From the NCBI RefSeq assembly GCF_009765995.1, contig NZ_LMUI01000011.1, positions 789,125-853,124 on the forward strand: a stretch of 64,000 bases of DNA. The letters are read 5' to 3'. The notes beneath the pieces were generated by a model that searched no databases, was not told the origin of the DNA, and worked only from the letters and a program-made list of their open reading frames with translations. Position numbers and translations under genes: made by a program. Below, piece after piece: positions 32,344 through 42,482 of the stretch. Every line of letters starts with the position of its first letter. The stretch's first letter is position 1. Source of the DNA: Methylocapsa sp. S129 (GTDB lineage: Bacteria > Pseudomonadota > Alphaproteobacteria > Rhizobiales > Beijerinckiaceae).

Positions 32344-33960
32344 TCAGAATATCTGACGGAAGATGAAATACAGCGTGCCCGAAAGCAGCATCGCCGCCGG
32401 CAGCGTGAGAACCCAGGCGAGCGCGATATTGCGCATCGTGGAGAGCTGGATTCCCGACCCATTGGCCAGCATCGTGCCCGCCACGCCCGAAGACAGAACG
32501 TGGGTCGTCGACACCGGCAGGCCCAAACCGTCGGCGGCGCCGATCGTCGCCATCGCGATGATTTCGGCCGCGGCGCCCTGACCGTAGGTCAGATGCTCCT
32601 TGCCGATCTTCTCGCCGACGGTGACGACGATGCGCTTCCAGCCGATCATCGTGCCCAGGCCCAGCGCCAGAGCGACGACGACCTTCACCCAGATCGGGAT
32701 GAACTTCGTCGAGATGTCGAGCTGCTTGCCATAGGCTTTGAGCGCGTCGTCTTCCTCTGGCTTCAGGCCGTTCTCTTTGTCTTTGGCGAGGTTGCGAACA
32801 GCCTCGGAGGCCAGATACATGTCGTTGCGCGTGTTGCTGACCTGGCCGAAGGGCACTTTGGCGAGCGAACTATATTGATCGACCTGGTTGGCGATGTCCT
32901 TCACGAACACCGCCAGGGCAGGGTAGGTGCCTTCTGCGATCTTATGGTCATGAACATAGGCGGTGACCACGGGGCGCGGATCGCCCAGGACCTGGAAGCC
33001 GGCGCCCTGAGCCTCGATGATCTTCGCGGCGGCGTCGGAGGCTTTCGCAAAATCGGCGACGTGGCTTTCCGGCAAGGCGCGGTTGAGCGCATAGGCGGTC
33101 GGCGCGACGCCGACGAGGATAAGCATGATGAGGCCCATGCCCTTCTGTCCGTCGTTGGAGCCATGGAAGAACGAAACGCCCGTGCAGGTGAAGATCAGCA
33201 GCCCGCGAATCCACCACGGCGGCGGCGCGTCGGAGGCGGGGGCGGTGTAAAGGGTCGGCGTGCGGATCAGGGATTTCATGATCAGCAGCAGCAGCGCCGA
33301 AAGGACGAAGCCGAAGACCGGCGAAACCAACAACGCCAGGCCGACATTCTGCACTTGACTCCATTGGACGCCCGCCGTGCCGTCCTGGCCGCGCAGCAAG
33401 GCGTTGGTGATGCCCACGCCAATGATCGATCCGACCATCGTATGCGAACTGGAGGCTGGCAGGCCCAGCCACCAGGTTCCGAGGTTCCAGATAATCGCGG
33501 CGATGAGCAGGGCGAACACCATCGCAAAGCCGGCGCTCGATCCGACCCCGAGGATCAGTTCGACCGGAAGCAGCGACAGAATGCCGAACGCGACGGCGCC
33601 CGAAGAGGTCAGCACGCCAAGGAAATTCCAGGTGCCCGACCAGATAACGGCGATCTGCGGTTGCAGCGAATGCGTGTAGATCACTGTCGCCACCGCGTTG
33701 GCGGTGTCGTGAAAGCCATTCACGAATTCAAACCCGAGCGCGATCAGCATCGCCACGCCGAGCAGAATGAACGGCAGCACGGTCGTCGGCGCGGGCGCGC
33801 CGGAAGCGGCGATGTCATGATAGATGCTATAGGCCATGAAGAACAGGCCGCCCGCCAGAACGGCGAGAAAAGCGATCACCCCTCGCACGTCCATCGGCTT
33901 GTCGAATTTTACGGTCGCGGGGGCGCCCGCTGGCACTTGGGCATCGGTGATGGCTGTCAT
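32344..33960 (-). CDS. pit: Pit-family inorganic phosphate transporter
   Basis: A 538-residue low-affinity phosphate/cation symporter. The start at 33960 (MTAITDAQVP) follows AGGAG. The two PHO4 half-motifs are GFEFVNGFHDTANAVATVIYTHS in the first half and ADGLGLPVSTTHVLSSGVAGTM in the second, with GSNDGQKGMGL between and roughly 12 hydrophobic helices. A hydrophilic insert of about 150 residues separates the halves, as in the long alphaproteobacterial forms. No PhoU-like gene is beside it. Confidence 0.9.
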   Translation of the reverse strand: MTAITDAQVPAGAPATVKFDKPMDVRGVIAFLAVLAGGLFFMAYSIYHDIAASGAPAPTTVLPFILLGVAMLIALGFEFVNGFHDTANAVATVIYTHSLQPQIAVIWSGTWNFLGVLTSSGAVAFGILSLLPVELILGVGSSAGFAMVFALLIAAIIWNLGTWWLGLPASSSHTMVGSIIGVGITNALLRGQDGTAGVQWSQVQNVGLALLVSPVFGFVLSALLLLIMKSLIRTPTLYTAPASDAPPPWWIRGLLIFTCTGVSFFHGSNDGQKGMGLIMLILVGVAPTAYALNRALPESHVADFAKASDAAAKIIEAQGAGFQVLGDPRPVVTAYVHDHKIAEGTYPALAVFVKDIANQVDQYSSLAKVPFGQVSNTRNDMYLASEAVRNLAKDKENGLKPEEDDALKAYGKQLDISTKFIPIWVKVVVALALGLGTMIGWKRIVVTVGEKIGKEHLTYGQGAAAEIIAMATIGAADGLGLPVSTTHVLSSGVAGTMLANGSGIQLSTMRNIALAWVLTLPAAMLLSGTLYFIFRQIF

Positions 33961-34134
33961 TGGGACGGCTCCTGTCGTCGAAACGCGGCGCATCTAAAGC
34001 GGTGGCGTATGACGAGTGTGTGACAGTTGCGCGCCCAGTCTGTCATAATGTGCGGGGCCGGAGTTATTTGGGCGGCGCGCAGCATAAATGACCGCGCCGC
34101 GGGCGCAAACGCACATCGGACGTCGCGCCCTGGC

Positions 34135-34791
34135 TTACTTTGGCTGCGCGACGACGCGCAGATAGGGCTTGGGCGTCTTCCAGCCCTGGGGAAAGCGCTT
34201 TTCGGCCTCTTCGTTGGAAACCGAACCGGCGATGATCACGTCGTCGCCATTCCTCCAATTGGCCGGCGTCGCGACCTTATGCTTGGCCGTGAGCTGCAGG
34301 CTGTCGATGACGCGCAGCACCTCGTCGAAATTGCGCCCCGTCGTCATGGGATAGACGAGCTGCAGCTTCACGCTCTTGTCGGGGGCGATGACGAAGACGG
34401 TGCGCACCGTCTGGTTGTCAGCGGCGGTGCGCCCTTCCGATCCGCCGGGGGTTGCGGCCGGCAACATGCCATAAGCCTTGGCGATGGACAGGTCGGTGTC
34501 GCCGATCATCGGATAGTTCGGCGCCGTCCCCTGCGTTTCTTCGATATCCTTGGCCCATTTGGCGTGGGAATCGATGGGGTCGACGGAAAGGCCGATGATC
34601 TTGGTTCCGCGCTTGTCGAACTCCGCCTTCAGATTGGCCATGGCGCCAAGCTCCGTCGTGCAGACGGGCGTGAAATCCTTGGGATGGGAAAACAGCACGC
34701 CCCAGGAATCGCCGAGCCATTCATGGAAGCGAATAGTCCCTTGAGTCGTCTGGGCCGTGAAATCGGGGGCGGTTTGTCCAAGCTGCAACAT
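34135..34791 (-). CDS. 1-Cys peroxiredoxin, Prx6 family
   Basis: A 218-residue thiol peroxidase. The start at 34791 (MLQLGQTAPDFTAQTTQG) fits the family; the upstream extension is not conserved. The peroxidatic cysteine is in HPKDFTPVCTTELGAMA at about residues 37-53, and the Prx6-type C-terminal domain has LVYPMTTGRNFDEVLRVIDSLQLT. Only one further potential resolving cysteine is absent, consistent with the 1-Cys mechanism. It reduces hydrogen and organic peroxides in the cytosol. Flanked by convergent-independent genes; nothing is seen in the 230 bases after its start. Confidence 0.9.
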   Translation of the reverse strand: MLQLGQTAPDFTAQTTQGTIRFHEWLGDSWGVLFSHPKDFTPVCTTELGAMANLKAEFDKRGTKIIGLSVDPIDSHAKWAKDIEETQGTAPNYPMIGDTDLSIAKAYGMLPAATPGGSEGRTAADNQTVRTVFVIAPDKSVKLQLVYPMTTGRNFDEVLRVIDSLQLTAKHKVATPANWRNGDDVIIAGSVSNEEAEKRFPQGWKTPKPYLRVVAQPK

Positions 34792-35078
34792 AGCGGGCTC
34801 TTTCCCGGGCTCATTGCCCGTCCGCGTCGCGTATGATGCGACGTTCATCGAGAATTGCCTGGAATTACCTTATTCGATCCGGTCGAGAGGATCAATCGAC
34901 GAATCATATAGACTGAGAGCGCTGAGAGGCTCGCGTCTCCTTGTTCGGCAATTGACCTGGAGTCATGGCGCCGCTCCGTTCCGCCATGCCGTCATTCGCG
35001 CGCTTGATTTTGCCGCGGGAAGCGGCGACATGAAGACCTGACAATTTCCCAACCGTCCCTATCCCTTAAGGAGAGACT

Positions 35079-35486
35079 ATGGACAATCTGATCGCGCGCG
35101 TCGCCACCGCCGCCGATGTCACGCCTGACATCGCGCGCCAGGCGGTCAGTCTGGTTGTCGATTTCGTCAAGCGGGAAGCGCCGCAAGACGCCGTTGATAA
35201 GCTCCTGGCCAAGGCGCCGGCCCTGAACGCCATTGTCGCCTCCGGACAAGGGACCAGCGGCGAAGGTATGGGCGGCTTCGTGAAAGGGCTGATGGGCGTC
35301 GCCGCCGGCGCCATGGGCGGCGGCGGCATTATGGCGCTCGGCAGCCAGCTCATGGGGCTCGGCCTTGGCATGGATCAGATTCAGACGATCGGCAAGGAAG
35401 TATTCGCCTATGCGCGCGAAGTCGCCGGCGACGACGTCGTGGGTGAAATCGCGGGCGCCATTCCGGGTCTGTCGCAGTTCATCTAG
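35079..35486 (+). CDS. Small conserved protein, DUF2267-like
   Basis: A 135-residue protein with a strong AAGGAG before its ATG. An N-terminal helical part (LIARVATAADVTPDIARQAVSLVVDFVKREAPQDAVDKLLAKAP) is followed by a Gly/Met-rich loop (about 58-90) and a C-terminal helix EVFAYAREVAGDDVVGEIAGAIPGLSQFI. The pattern resembles DUF2267-type proteins of rhizobial genomes. Function unknown. It precedes the mutase small-subunit gene by 17 bases and could share its transcript. Confidence 0.6.
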   Translation: MDNLIARVATAADVTPDIARQAVSLVVDFVKREAPQDAVDKLLAKAPALNAIVASGQGTSGEGMGGFVKGLMGVAAGAMGGGGIMALGSQLMGLGLGMDQIQTIGKEVFAYAREVAGDDVVGEIAGAIPGLSQFI

Positions 35487-35503
35487 CCATCGGCGGGACC
35501 GAT

Positions 35504-37348
35504 ATGACAGGTCTGGCGGGGACTTTCGCGCCGACGGACGAACAACAGTGGCGCAAGCTGGTCGCTGGCGCCCTCAAAGGCGGCGCGTTCGAAAAGCTCG
35601 TCTCGCACAGCGACGACGGGTTTGACATCCAGCCTATCTATAGCCGCCGCGACGGTCCGAGGGTTCCTCGCACAGGCGGTTCCTGGCGCGTGCTGGCGCG
35701 CGTCGATCATCCCGACGCCGCTGTCGCCAATGTCCAGGCGCTCGACGATTTGACCAACGGCGCCGACGGGCTCGAAATCATTTTCGCCGGCGCTGGCGGC
35801 GCCTATGGTTACGGCGTGGCCCGCATCGACGCCGCCGGGCTCGAAGCCTTGTTCGAGGGCGTCCGGTTTGATGCCGGCCTGACCCTCGAACTCGATCTCG
35901 GCCCGGCCGCCGAAGATCAGGCGCTCGCCGTCGCCGCCCTTGTCGAGGCAAGCGGAGCCGATCGGACGGCCCTCGATCTCTCCTTCGGTCTTGATCCGCT
36001 CGGCGCTTTGGCGCGCTGCGGCCGCGCGCGGGAAGAATGGCGGGAAATGGCGCGTCGTCTCAGTCAATTCGCGACGGCGCTCAAGGGGCGCGGGTTCGCC
36101 GGCCCTTTTGTCGTCGCCGATGCGCGCTGCGTGCATGCCGCGGGCGGGTCGCAGGCGCAGGAGCTTGCCTTCGCTCTATCCGCCGGAGTCGATTATCTGC
36201 GCGCGCTCAGCGACAATGGCTTCGAGCCGGAGGCCGCGCGAGCGGGCATTGCGTTTCGCCTCGCCGCGGATGCCGATGAATTCATGAGCCTGGCCAAATT
36301 CCGCGCCTTGCGATGGCTTTGGGCGCGTGTCGAGGAAGCCTGTGACTTGCCGCCGCGCCCGACCCGCATCCATGGCGAGACCGCCTGGCGGATGATGAGC
36401 GCGCGCGATCCTTGGGTGAATGTGCTGCGCGGCGCCATGGCGGTCTTTTGCGCCGGATTGGGCGGCGCCGATAGCGTCAGCGTTGCGCCATTCACGCAAG
36501 CGATCGGCCTGCCCGATTCCTTCGCGCGGCGGCTGGCGCGCAACTCTCAACTGGTTCTGCTGGAAGAGTCGCATCTTGGTTTTGTCGCCGATCCCGCCGC
36601 CGGCGCCGGCGCGTTCGAGGCGCTGACGCAGGCTTTGAGCGAAAAGGCCTGGAGTCTGTTTCAAACCTTCGAAGCTCAGGGCGGCGTTTACGCGGCGCTT
36701 CAGCGCGGTGACTTTCAGGACGAGGTCGCCAAAGTCGCTGAGGCGCGCGCGCGCGATGTCGCGCGCCGAAAGACGCCCCTAACGGGCGTGAGCGATTTTC
36801 CCGATCTCGCAGAGGTCAAGGTCGAGACGCTCGCCGCAGCGCGGCCGCGCTTTGCCTATGAAGGCGAAAAGCGCGCGGCGCCGCTGGAGCCTCACCGGCT
36901 GGCCGAACCGTTCGAAGCCCTGCGCGACGCGTCCGACGCGGCTTTGGCGCGCGATGGTCGCCGCCCTGCGATTTTCCTCGCCAATCTTGGCTCGACCGCG
37001 GCCTTCGGCGCGCGCGCGGCTTTCGCCAAAAGCCTGTTCGAAGCCGGCGGCGTCGAGGCGCTCGGCAATGACGGCTTTGCCAGCGCCTCGGAAGCCGCCG
37101 CGGCATTCAGGGCGAGCGGCGCGAGGCTTGCCTGCCTTTGCTCGTCCGATGAGGCTTACGCCGCAATGGCGGAGGACGCCGCCCGGGCGCTTAAAAGCGC
37201 CGGTGCGCAGGACATCTTTCTTGCTGGCAAGCCAGGCGAACGCGAGGCCGCGCTGAGGGCGGCGGGCGTCGATGGGTTTGTCTTCGCCGGTTGCGATGCG
37301 TTGGCCGCGCTGCGCGCCGCCTATCAGGCGATCGCCTCGACGGCTTGA
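35504..37348 (+). CDS. mutA: Methylmalonyl-CoA mutase small subunit
   Basis: A 614-residue beta (small) chain of the heterodimeric mutase. It resembles the TIM-barrel part (PIYSRRDGPRVPR near 40, RIHGETAWRMMSARDPWVNVLRGAMAVFCAGLGGADSVSVAPF near 288-330) and has a C-terminal Rossmann domain. It lacks the DxHxxG cobalamin motif, as expected of the non-catalytic subunit. It would support MutB in converting (R)-methylmalonyl-CoA to succinyl-CoA. The mutB gene is not adjacent but 2.8 kb downstream, past a tannase and DUF817 gene. Confidence 0.88.
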   Translation: MTGLAGTFAPTDEQQWRKLVAGALKGGAFEKLVSHSDDGFDIQPIYSRRDGPRVPRTGGSWRVLARVDHPDAAVANVQALDDLTNGADGLEIIFAGAGGAYGYGVARIDAAGLEALFEGVRFDAGLTLELDLGPAAEDQALAVAALVEASGADRTALDLSFGLDPLGALARCGRAREEWREMARRLSQFATALKGRGFAGPFVVADARCVHAAGGSQAQELAFALSAGVDYLRALSDNGFEPEAARAGIAFRLAADADEFMSLAKFRALRWLWARVEEACDLPPRPTRIHGETAWRMMSARDPWVNVLRGAMAVFCAGLGGADSVSVAPFTQAIGLPDSFARRLARNSQLVLLEESHLGFVADPAAGAGAFEALTQALSEKAWSLFQTFEAQGGVYAALQRGDFQDEVAKVAEARARDVARRKTPLTGVSDFPDLAEVKVETLAAARPRFAYEGEKRAAPLEPHRLAEPFEALRDASDAALARDGRRPAIFLANLGSTAAFGARAAFAKSLFEAGGVEALGNDGFASASEAAAAFRASGARLACLCSSDEAYAAMAEDAARALKSAGAQDIFLAGKPGEREAALRAAGVDGFVFAGCDALAALRAAYQAIASTA

Positions 37349-37433
37349 CCCAGGCGTAGGGCGGAAGCACGTTTGCGTCCAAGTTCGTCGTCGGGAATGT
37401 CGCAGGCGATAAACAGGAAAAAGGGAGGAGCCA

Positions 37434-39071
37434 TTGACGCTCGTTCGACGTCGGCCCGTTTTTGGTCTCGCAGTTTTGGCTGGCGCAGCGTTTGGCTGCG
37501 GTCTGACCCCGGGCGCGTCTTTCGCGACAACGCCGTCAGAGGCCTGCAGCGCTCTCGCTCCCTTTGAGATCGCGAGCGATGCGATCGGCCTGCCTACCCG
37601 CGGCGCGACGATAGCCTCCGCGACGCTCGTCGCCTCTGACGCCGCGGGCAACGCCGATGGGGAATTCTGCAAGGCGTTGGGGGCGATTCATCCCGTCGAC
37701 GCCACGGCCCCGGACATTCATTTCGAGGTCAATCTGCCGAGCGACTGGAACGGCAAGGCGCTGCAGTTTGGCGGCGGCGGCTACAACGGCAATCTCATCA
37801 CCGGTCTCGATAATGTTCGTTTCTTCAAGCCCGGCGCGCCGACGCCGCTCAAGCGCGGCTATGTGACGTTTGGCAGCGATTCCGGGCATCAGAGTCCTTC
37901 GGTCGCCGACGGCTCCTTTGCGATGAACGCGGAGGCGCTCGTCAATTTCGGCGGCGCGCAATTGAAGAAGACGCATGACGTTGCGCTGGCGCTGATCGCC
38001 AAGCGCTACGGCGCGAAGCCTCAGCGCACTTATTTCTTCGGCAATTCACAGGGCGGACACGAAGGGTTCCTGGTCGTCCAGCGATGGCCGCAGGATTACG
38101 ACGGGGTCGTGGCGATCCATCCGGTCTATGATTTCACGCCGCTCCAAATAGACGGCAACGCGCTCTCCCGAGAACTATACAATCCCGAAGGCGGCTGGCT
38201 CAATCCCGCCAAGCTGAAAATGCTGCAGGATGCGGTGATGAAAACCTGCGACGGGCTCGATGGCGCCGAAGACGGCGTGATCAGCAATGTCGCGGCTTGC
38301 CAATCGACATTCCAACTGTCGTCGCTGCGCTGCGCGGACGGAAAGGATGCGGGCGACAACTGCCTCTCCGATCCTCAGATCAACGCTGTGGAGGCGATCC
38401 ATTCGCGCGTATCCTTCGGTTTCGCTTTGCAGTCGGGCGTTTCGTCTTTCGCGCCATGGCCCATTCTGGAGGGCGCCGATTGGACGGGGTTGTTCGCGTT
38501 CGGCTCACGCCCCAAACCCAGCAATCCGCCGACGCCGATGAAGGACTTCGGACTGGCGGTCTTGTCGGATCCGGCGGTTCGCTTCATGGCGACCCGCAAC
38601 GTGAACGTCGATCCGCTTCAATTTGATCCGATGAAATATAAAGACCGATTGCAGGAGGCGTCGCGGCTGATCGACGCCAGCGACGACGATATTTCGGCTT
38701 TCAAAGCGCGTGGCGGCAAACTGCTGCTGATGCATGGCACGGTGGATTCGGCAGTCCCGCCGCAGAACACGATAGATTACTATCAGCGGCTCGTGGCGCG
38801 GTTTGGCCAAGGACCGCTTGACGACTTCGTGCGCTTCTACATTGCGCCCGGATTCGGGCATGGAACCGGCCAGTTCGTCGTTGGCTGGGATGCGTTCGGC
38901 GCCCTGGAGCAATGGGTCGAGAAAGGCGAAGCGCCTGGGCCGCAGATTGTCGTCGACACCCGGGAAGGTCATCGCCAGCGCACGCGTCCGCTCTGCGTCT
39001 ATCCAGGCTGGCCGCGCTACGTCGGCGGCGATATCGACGTCGCTGCAAGCTTCACTTGCGTCAGCCCATAA
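37434..39071 (+). CDS. Tannase/feruloyl esterase family alpha/beta hydrolase
   Basis: A 545-residue secreted esterase. The start is TTG at 37434 with GGGAGGAG just upstream. Signal peptide to about residue 31 (GASFATT). The nucleophile Ser205 is in FFGNSQGGHEG; the catalytic Asp and His are in LMHGTVDSAVPPQNT and APGFGHGTG. A calcium-loop stretch DGLDGAEDGVISN and several cysteines for disulfides are typical. It hydrolyses aromatic ester bonds (tannins, feruloyl esters) in the periplasm. It is inserted between the two mutase genes, the same strand as mutA. Confidence 0.85.
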   Translation: MTLVRRRPVFGLAVLAGAAFGCGLTPGASFATTPSEACSALAPFEIASDAIGLPTRGATIASATLVASDAAGNADGEFCKALGAIHPVDATAPDIHFEVNLPSDWNGKALQFGGGGYNGNLITGLDNVRFFKPGAPTPLKRGYVTFGSDSGHQSPSVADGSFAMNAEALVNFGGAQLKKTHDVALALIAKRYGAKPQRTYFFGNSQGGHEGFLVVQRWPQDYDGVVAIHPVYDFTPLQIDGNALSRELYNPEGGWLNPAKLKMLQDAVMKTCDGLDGAEDGVISNVAACQSTFQLSSLRCADGKDAGDNCLSDPQINAVEAIHSRVSFGFALQSGVSSFAPWPILEGADWTGLFAFGSRPKPSNPPTPMKDFGLAVLSDPAVRFMATRNVNVDPLQFDPMKYKDRLQEASRLIDASDDDISAFKARGGKLLLMHGTVDSAVPPQNTIDYYQRLVARFGQGPLDDFVRFYIAPGFGHGTGQFVVGWDAFGALEQWVEKGEAPGPQIVVDTREGHRQRTRPLCVYPGWPRYVGGDIDVAASFTCVSP

Positions 39072-40014
39072 TCGTCTCTTCGCCGATTGGTGCGGACGGC
39101 GCGTCGGACTGCGCCTTAGCCTCAGCGCGGCTTTCGTAGGGCCGCGGCCGCAGCGTCGCGGCGACGATCGCGTAGCTGATGATCAGCAAGAGAAACCAGG
39201 AGCCAAACTTGCTGACGCTGACCATCGACCAGCCATGCATCTGGGCGGGATAGGACCAGGCCTTGACGAAGGTGCCAATATTTTCGGCGAACCAGATGAA
39301 CAGGGCGCATAGACCATCGGCGACGAGGATCGGCATCCGACGATGGATGCGCCAGGGCTTGAAATAGATCCAGCCGCGGCCAAAAATCACGACGGCAGCG
39401 GCGAACAGGACGAGCCGGCCATCGACGCCGAAATGATCGAGGAAGAAATTCGCGTAGATCGCCGCCGCCAGCGCCATTACCGCCCACATGGGCGGATGGT
39501 GAGAGAAACGGAAATCGAAGAGCCGCCACGCGCGGGTCATATAGCTGCCGATCGCCGCATACATGAAGCCGGTGAACAGCGGCACGCCGGCGATCCGCAG
39601 CAGGCTCGCCTCCGGATAGATCCAGGAGCCCGTCGCGGTCTTGTAGACTTCCATCGCTGTGCCGACGATATGGAAGATCAGAATGACCTTCGCCTCCTCC
39701 AGCGTCTCAAAGCGCAGGCAAATCAGCAAGATTTGCAAGGCGATCGACGCCAGGACAAGAAAATCATAACGCGCCAGCATTGCGTCGCGCGGATACCAAA
39801 GGAACGTGCCCGCGAGCAGCGCGAGCATCAGCGCGCCAAACAGGCAAGCCCAGGCCTCTTTGACGCCGAAACGCAGGAATTCGTAGAAAAAGGCGGTCGC
39901 CGGCCGCTTCGTGGCCCAGGCGCCAAGCCTCGCTTCGCTGGCGATGAAACGGTCGAGCGGGCGCCATAGGGCGGCGGCGCTCGTCGTGGGCCGCGCGGAA
40001 TCTCTGTCGCTCAT
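39061..40014 (-). CDS. DUF817 integral membrane protein
   Basis: A 317-residue protein with about eight hydrophobic segments. The DUF817 signatures are the central ILIFHIVGTAMEVYKTATGSWIYPEASLLRIAGVPLFTGFMYAAIGSYMTRAWRLFDFRFSHHPP and the later LALAAAIYANFFLDHFGVDGR. Function is unknown. Its 3' end overlaps the tannase 3' end (39061-39071), so the two are convergent, and it is divergent from mutB. Confidence 0.88.
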   Translation of the reverse strand: MSDRDSARPTTSAAALWRPLDRFIASEARLGAWATKRPATAFFYEFLRFGVKEAWACLFGALMLALLAGTFLWYPRDAMLARYDFLVLASIALQILLICLRFETLEEAKVILIFHIVGTAMEVYKTATGSWIYPEASLLRIAGVPLFTGFMYAAIGSYMTRAWRLFDFRFSHHPPMWAVMALAAAIYANFFLDHFGVDGRLVLFAAAVVIFGRGWIYFKPWRIHRRMPILVADGLCALFIWFAENIGTFVKAWSYPAQMHGWSMVSVSKFGSWFLLLIISYAIVAATLRPRPYESRAEAKAQSDAPSAPIGEETIMG

Positions 40015-40148
40015 GACGCCGCTTTTGGCCAGAGCCGCCCCGGCTCAGCCCGCTTGAGAACAAACCTCAAGCTTTTGTGGCGCGAAATCGGGCCGCGTCG
40101 TAAACTCATGACCGATGGTCCCCGCCATACCCGGTTCGCGAAGGCGCA

Positions 40149-42305
40149 ATGAATCCGATTCCGAACTTCTCCGCCATCCCTTTCGCGGCTCCTGACGCGT
40201 CGCCTTTGAACGTCGGCGCCAGCGTCTGGCGCACTCCCGAGGGCATTGCCGTCAAGTCGATTTACGGTCCGGGCGACCTTGCCGGCCTCGATTTTCTCGA
40301 TAGCTGGCCCGGCGCGGCGCCTTATCTGCGCGGACCCTATCCGACCATGTACGTCAACCAGCCTTGGACGGTGCGCCAATACGCCGGATTTTCAACGGCC
40401 GAGGATTCCAACGCCTTTTATCGCGCCAATCTCGCGGCGGGGCAGAAGGGCCTGTCGGTCGCCTTCGATCTGGCGACGCATCGCGGTTATGATTCCGATC
40501 ATCCGCGCGTCGCCGGCGATGTCGGCATGGCGGGCGTCGCGATCGATTCCATTTATGACATGCGCACCTTGTTTTCGGGCATTCCGCTCAGTCAGATGAG
40601 CGTATCGATGACCATGAACGGCGCGGTGCTGCCCGTGCTCGCTTTGTTCATCGTCGCCGCGCAGGAACAGGGCGCGCCGATGGAATCGTTGTCGGGCACG
40701 ATCCAGAACGACATTCTCAAAGAATTCATGGTGCGCAACACCTATATTTATCCGCCTGCCGCCTCGATGCGGATCATCTCCGATATCTTCGCCTTCACCT
40801 CCGCTCATATGCCGAAGTTCAATTCGATTTCGATTTCCGGCTATCACATGCAGGAGGCGGGCGCGACGCAGGACCTCGAACTCGCCTATACCCTGGCCGA
40901 TGGCGTCGAATATTTGCGCGCCGGCATCGCGGCGGGCTTGACCGTTGATCAATTCGCGCCGCGCCTTTCGTTCTTCTGGGCGATCGGCATGAATTTCTTC
41001 ATGGAGATCGCCAAGCTCCGCGCGGCGCGTCTGCTCTGGGCGAGCCTCGTCAAAGGCTTCAATCCGCAATTGGAGAAGTCGCTGCCGTTGCGCACGCACA
41101 GCCAGACTTCGGGCTGGTCGCTGACGGCGCAGGATCCGTTCAACAATATCGTGCGCACGCAGATTGAGGCGATGGCGGCGACGCAGGGCCATACGCAATC
41201 GCTGCACACCAATGCGCTGGACGAAGCGCTCGCGTTGCCGACCGCTTTCTCCGCCCGCATTGCGCGCAACACCCAGCTTTTTCTGCAGCAGGAAAGCGGC
41301 ACGACGCGCATCATCGATCCCTGGGGCGGCTCTTATTATGTCGAGCGGTTGACCGCTGAATTGGCCGAGAAGGCCAAGGCGCATATCGACGAGATCGAGG
41401 CGTTGGGCGGCATGGCCAAGGCGATCGAAGCGGGCATACCCAAGCTGCGCATCGAAGAGGCGGCGGCGCGCACGCAAGCGCGCATCGATTCCGGCCAGCA
41501 ATCGGTGATCGGCGTCAATAAGTTCAGGCCGGAATCCGAACGGCCCATCGATGTGCTGAAGGTCGACAACGCCAGCGTGCGCGCGCAGCAGATCGAAAAG
41601 CTGCGGCGCCTGCGCGCCGAGCGCAATGAAGCCGAGACGCAGGCGGCGTTGGCGGCTTTGACCCAGGGCGCGCGCGGCGGCGCCAATCTGCTCGCGCTGT
41701 CGATCGAAGCGGCGCGCGCCAAAGCGAGCGTCGGCGAAATGTCATTGGCGATGGAAAAGGCGTTCGGGCGCCATGTCGCCGAAATCAGGTCGATGGCCGG
41801 CGTCTACAGGCGGGAGGCTGGATTGGGCGTCGAGGCGATCGAGCAAGTGCTGGCGATGACCGAGGCTTTTGCGGAAAACGAAGGCCGCCGCCCCCGCATC
41901 CTGGTGGCCAAGATTGGCCAGGACGGGCATGATCGCGGCCAGAAGATCATCGCCTCGGCCTTTGCCGATCTGGGGTTCGATGTCGATATCGGGCCGCTGT
42001 TCGCCACTCCCGAGGAAGTCGCGCGCCAGGCTGTCGAAAATGACGTTCATATCGTTGGCGTTTCGTCGCTCGCCGCCGGTCATCTCACCCTGGTGCCGGC
42101 GCTGAAAAGCGCGTTGCGGCAGGCGGGCCGGCCCGATGTGATGATCGTCGTGGGGGGCGTCATTCCGGCTCAGGATTTCGATGTTCTGCGCCGGGAGGGC
42201 GCTGACGCGATTTTCCCGCCGGGAACAATGATCGCCGAAGCCGCCGCGCGCCTGCTCGAACAGTTGAACCAGCGATTGGGTTATGCGCAAAAGGGCGCGG
42301 CTTGA
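40149..42305 (+). CDS. mutB: Methylmalonyl-CoA mutase large (catalytic) subunit
   Basis: A 718-residue cobalamin-dependent mutase, full length for the alpha chain. The substrate-binding barrel carries [21 protein letters not shown] (about 64-84), [21 protein letters not shown] (about 112-132) and [15 protein letters not shown]. The C-terminal B12 domain has the base-off motif DGHDRG at 592-597 ([10 protein letters not shown]) and [14 protein letters not shown]. It isomerises methylmalonyl-CoA to succinyl-CoA for propionate or odd-chain use. The epimerase and MeaB chaperone are not in the window. Confidence 0.95.
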   Translation: MNPIPNFSAIPFAAPDASPLNVGASVWRTPEGIAVKSIYGPGDLAGLDFLDSWPGAAPYLRGPYPTMYVNQPWTVRQYAGFSTAEDSNAFYRANLAAGQKGLSVAFDLATHRGYDSDHPRVAGDVGMAGVAIDSIYDMRTLFSGIPLSQMSVSMTMNGAVLPVLALFIVAAQEQGAPMESLSGTIQNDILKEFMVRNTYIYPPAASMRIISDIFAFTSAHMPKFNSISISGYHMQEAGATQDLELAYTLADGVEYLRAGIAAGLTVDQFAPRLSFFWAIGMNFFMEIAKLRAARLLWASLVKGFNPQLEKSLPLRTHSQTSGWSLTAQDPFNNIVRTQIEAMAATQGHTQSLHTNALDEALALPTAFSARIARNTQLFLQQESGTTRIIDPWGGSYYVERLTAELAEKAKAHIDEIEALGGMAKAIEAGIPKLRIEEAAARTQARIDSGQQSVIGVNKFRPESERPIDVLKVDNASVRAQQIEKLRRLRAERNEAETQAALAALTQGARGGANLLALSIEAARAKASVGEMSLAMEKAFGRHVAEIRSMAGVYRREAGLGVEAIEQVLAMTEAFAENEGRRPRILVAKIGQDGHDRGQKIIASAFADLGFDVDIGPLFATPEEVARQAVENDVHIVGVSSLAAGHLTLVPALKSALRQAGRPDVMIVVGGVIPAQDFDVLRREGADAIFPPGTMIAEAAARLLEQLNQRLGYAQKGAA

Positions 42306-42376
42306 GGCGGAGGGCAATAGCCAGTAGGCAGTAGCGTTGTTTCCATGCCACTGCCCACTGGCTACTGCCCTCCGCC
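42306..42376. repeat. 26-bp imperfect inverted repeat after mutB
   Basis: The arms 42306-42331 and 42351-42376 are reverse complements with two mismatches around a 19-base loop. They start one base after the mutB stop and could form a long RNA hairpin acting as terminator or 3' stabiliser. No T-run follows. Confidence 0.65.
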
Positions 42377-42482
42377 TACGCGCCGCCAGCAATTCTCCTC
42401 TATTTTCAGAGCGGTTTCCTCCTCCTTCAAAATGCTCTATTTGTCCGGAACAATTGGCTATTTGGCTATGGAGTTCACTGAC

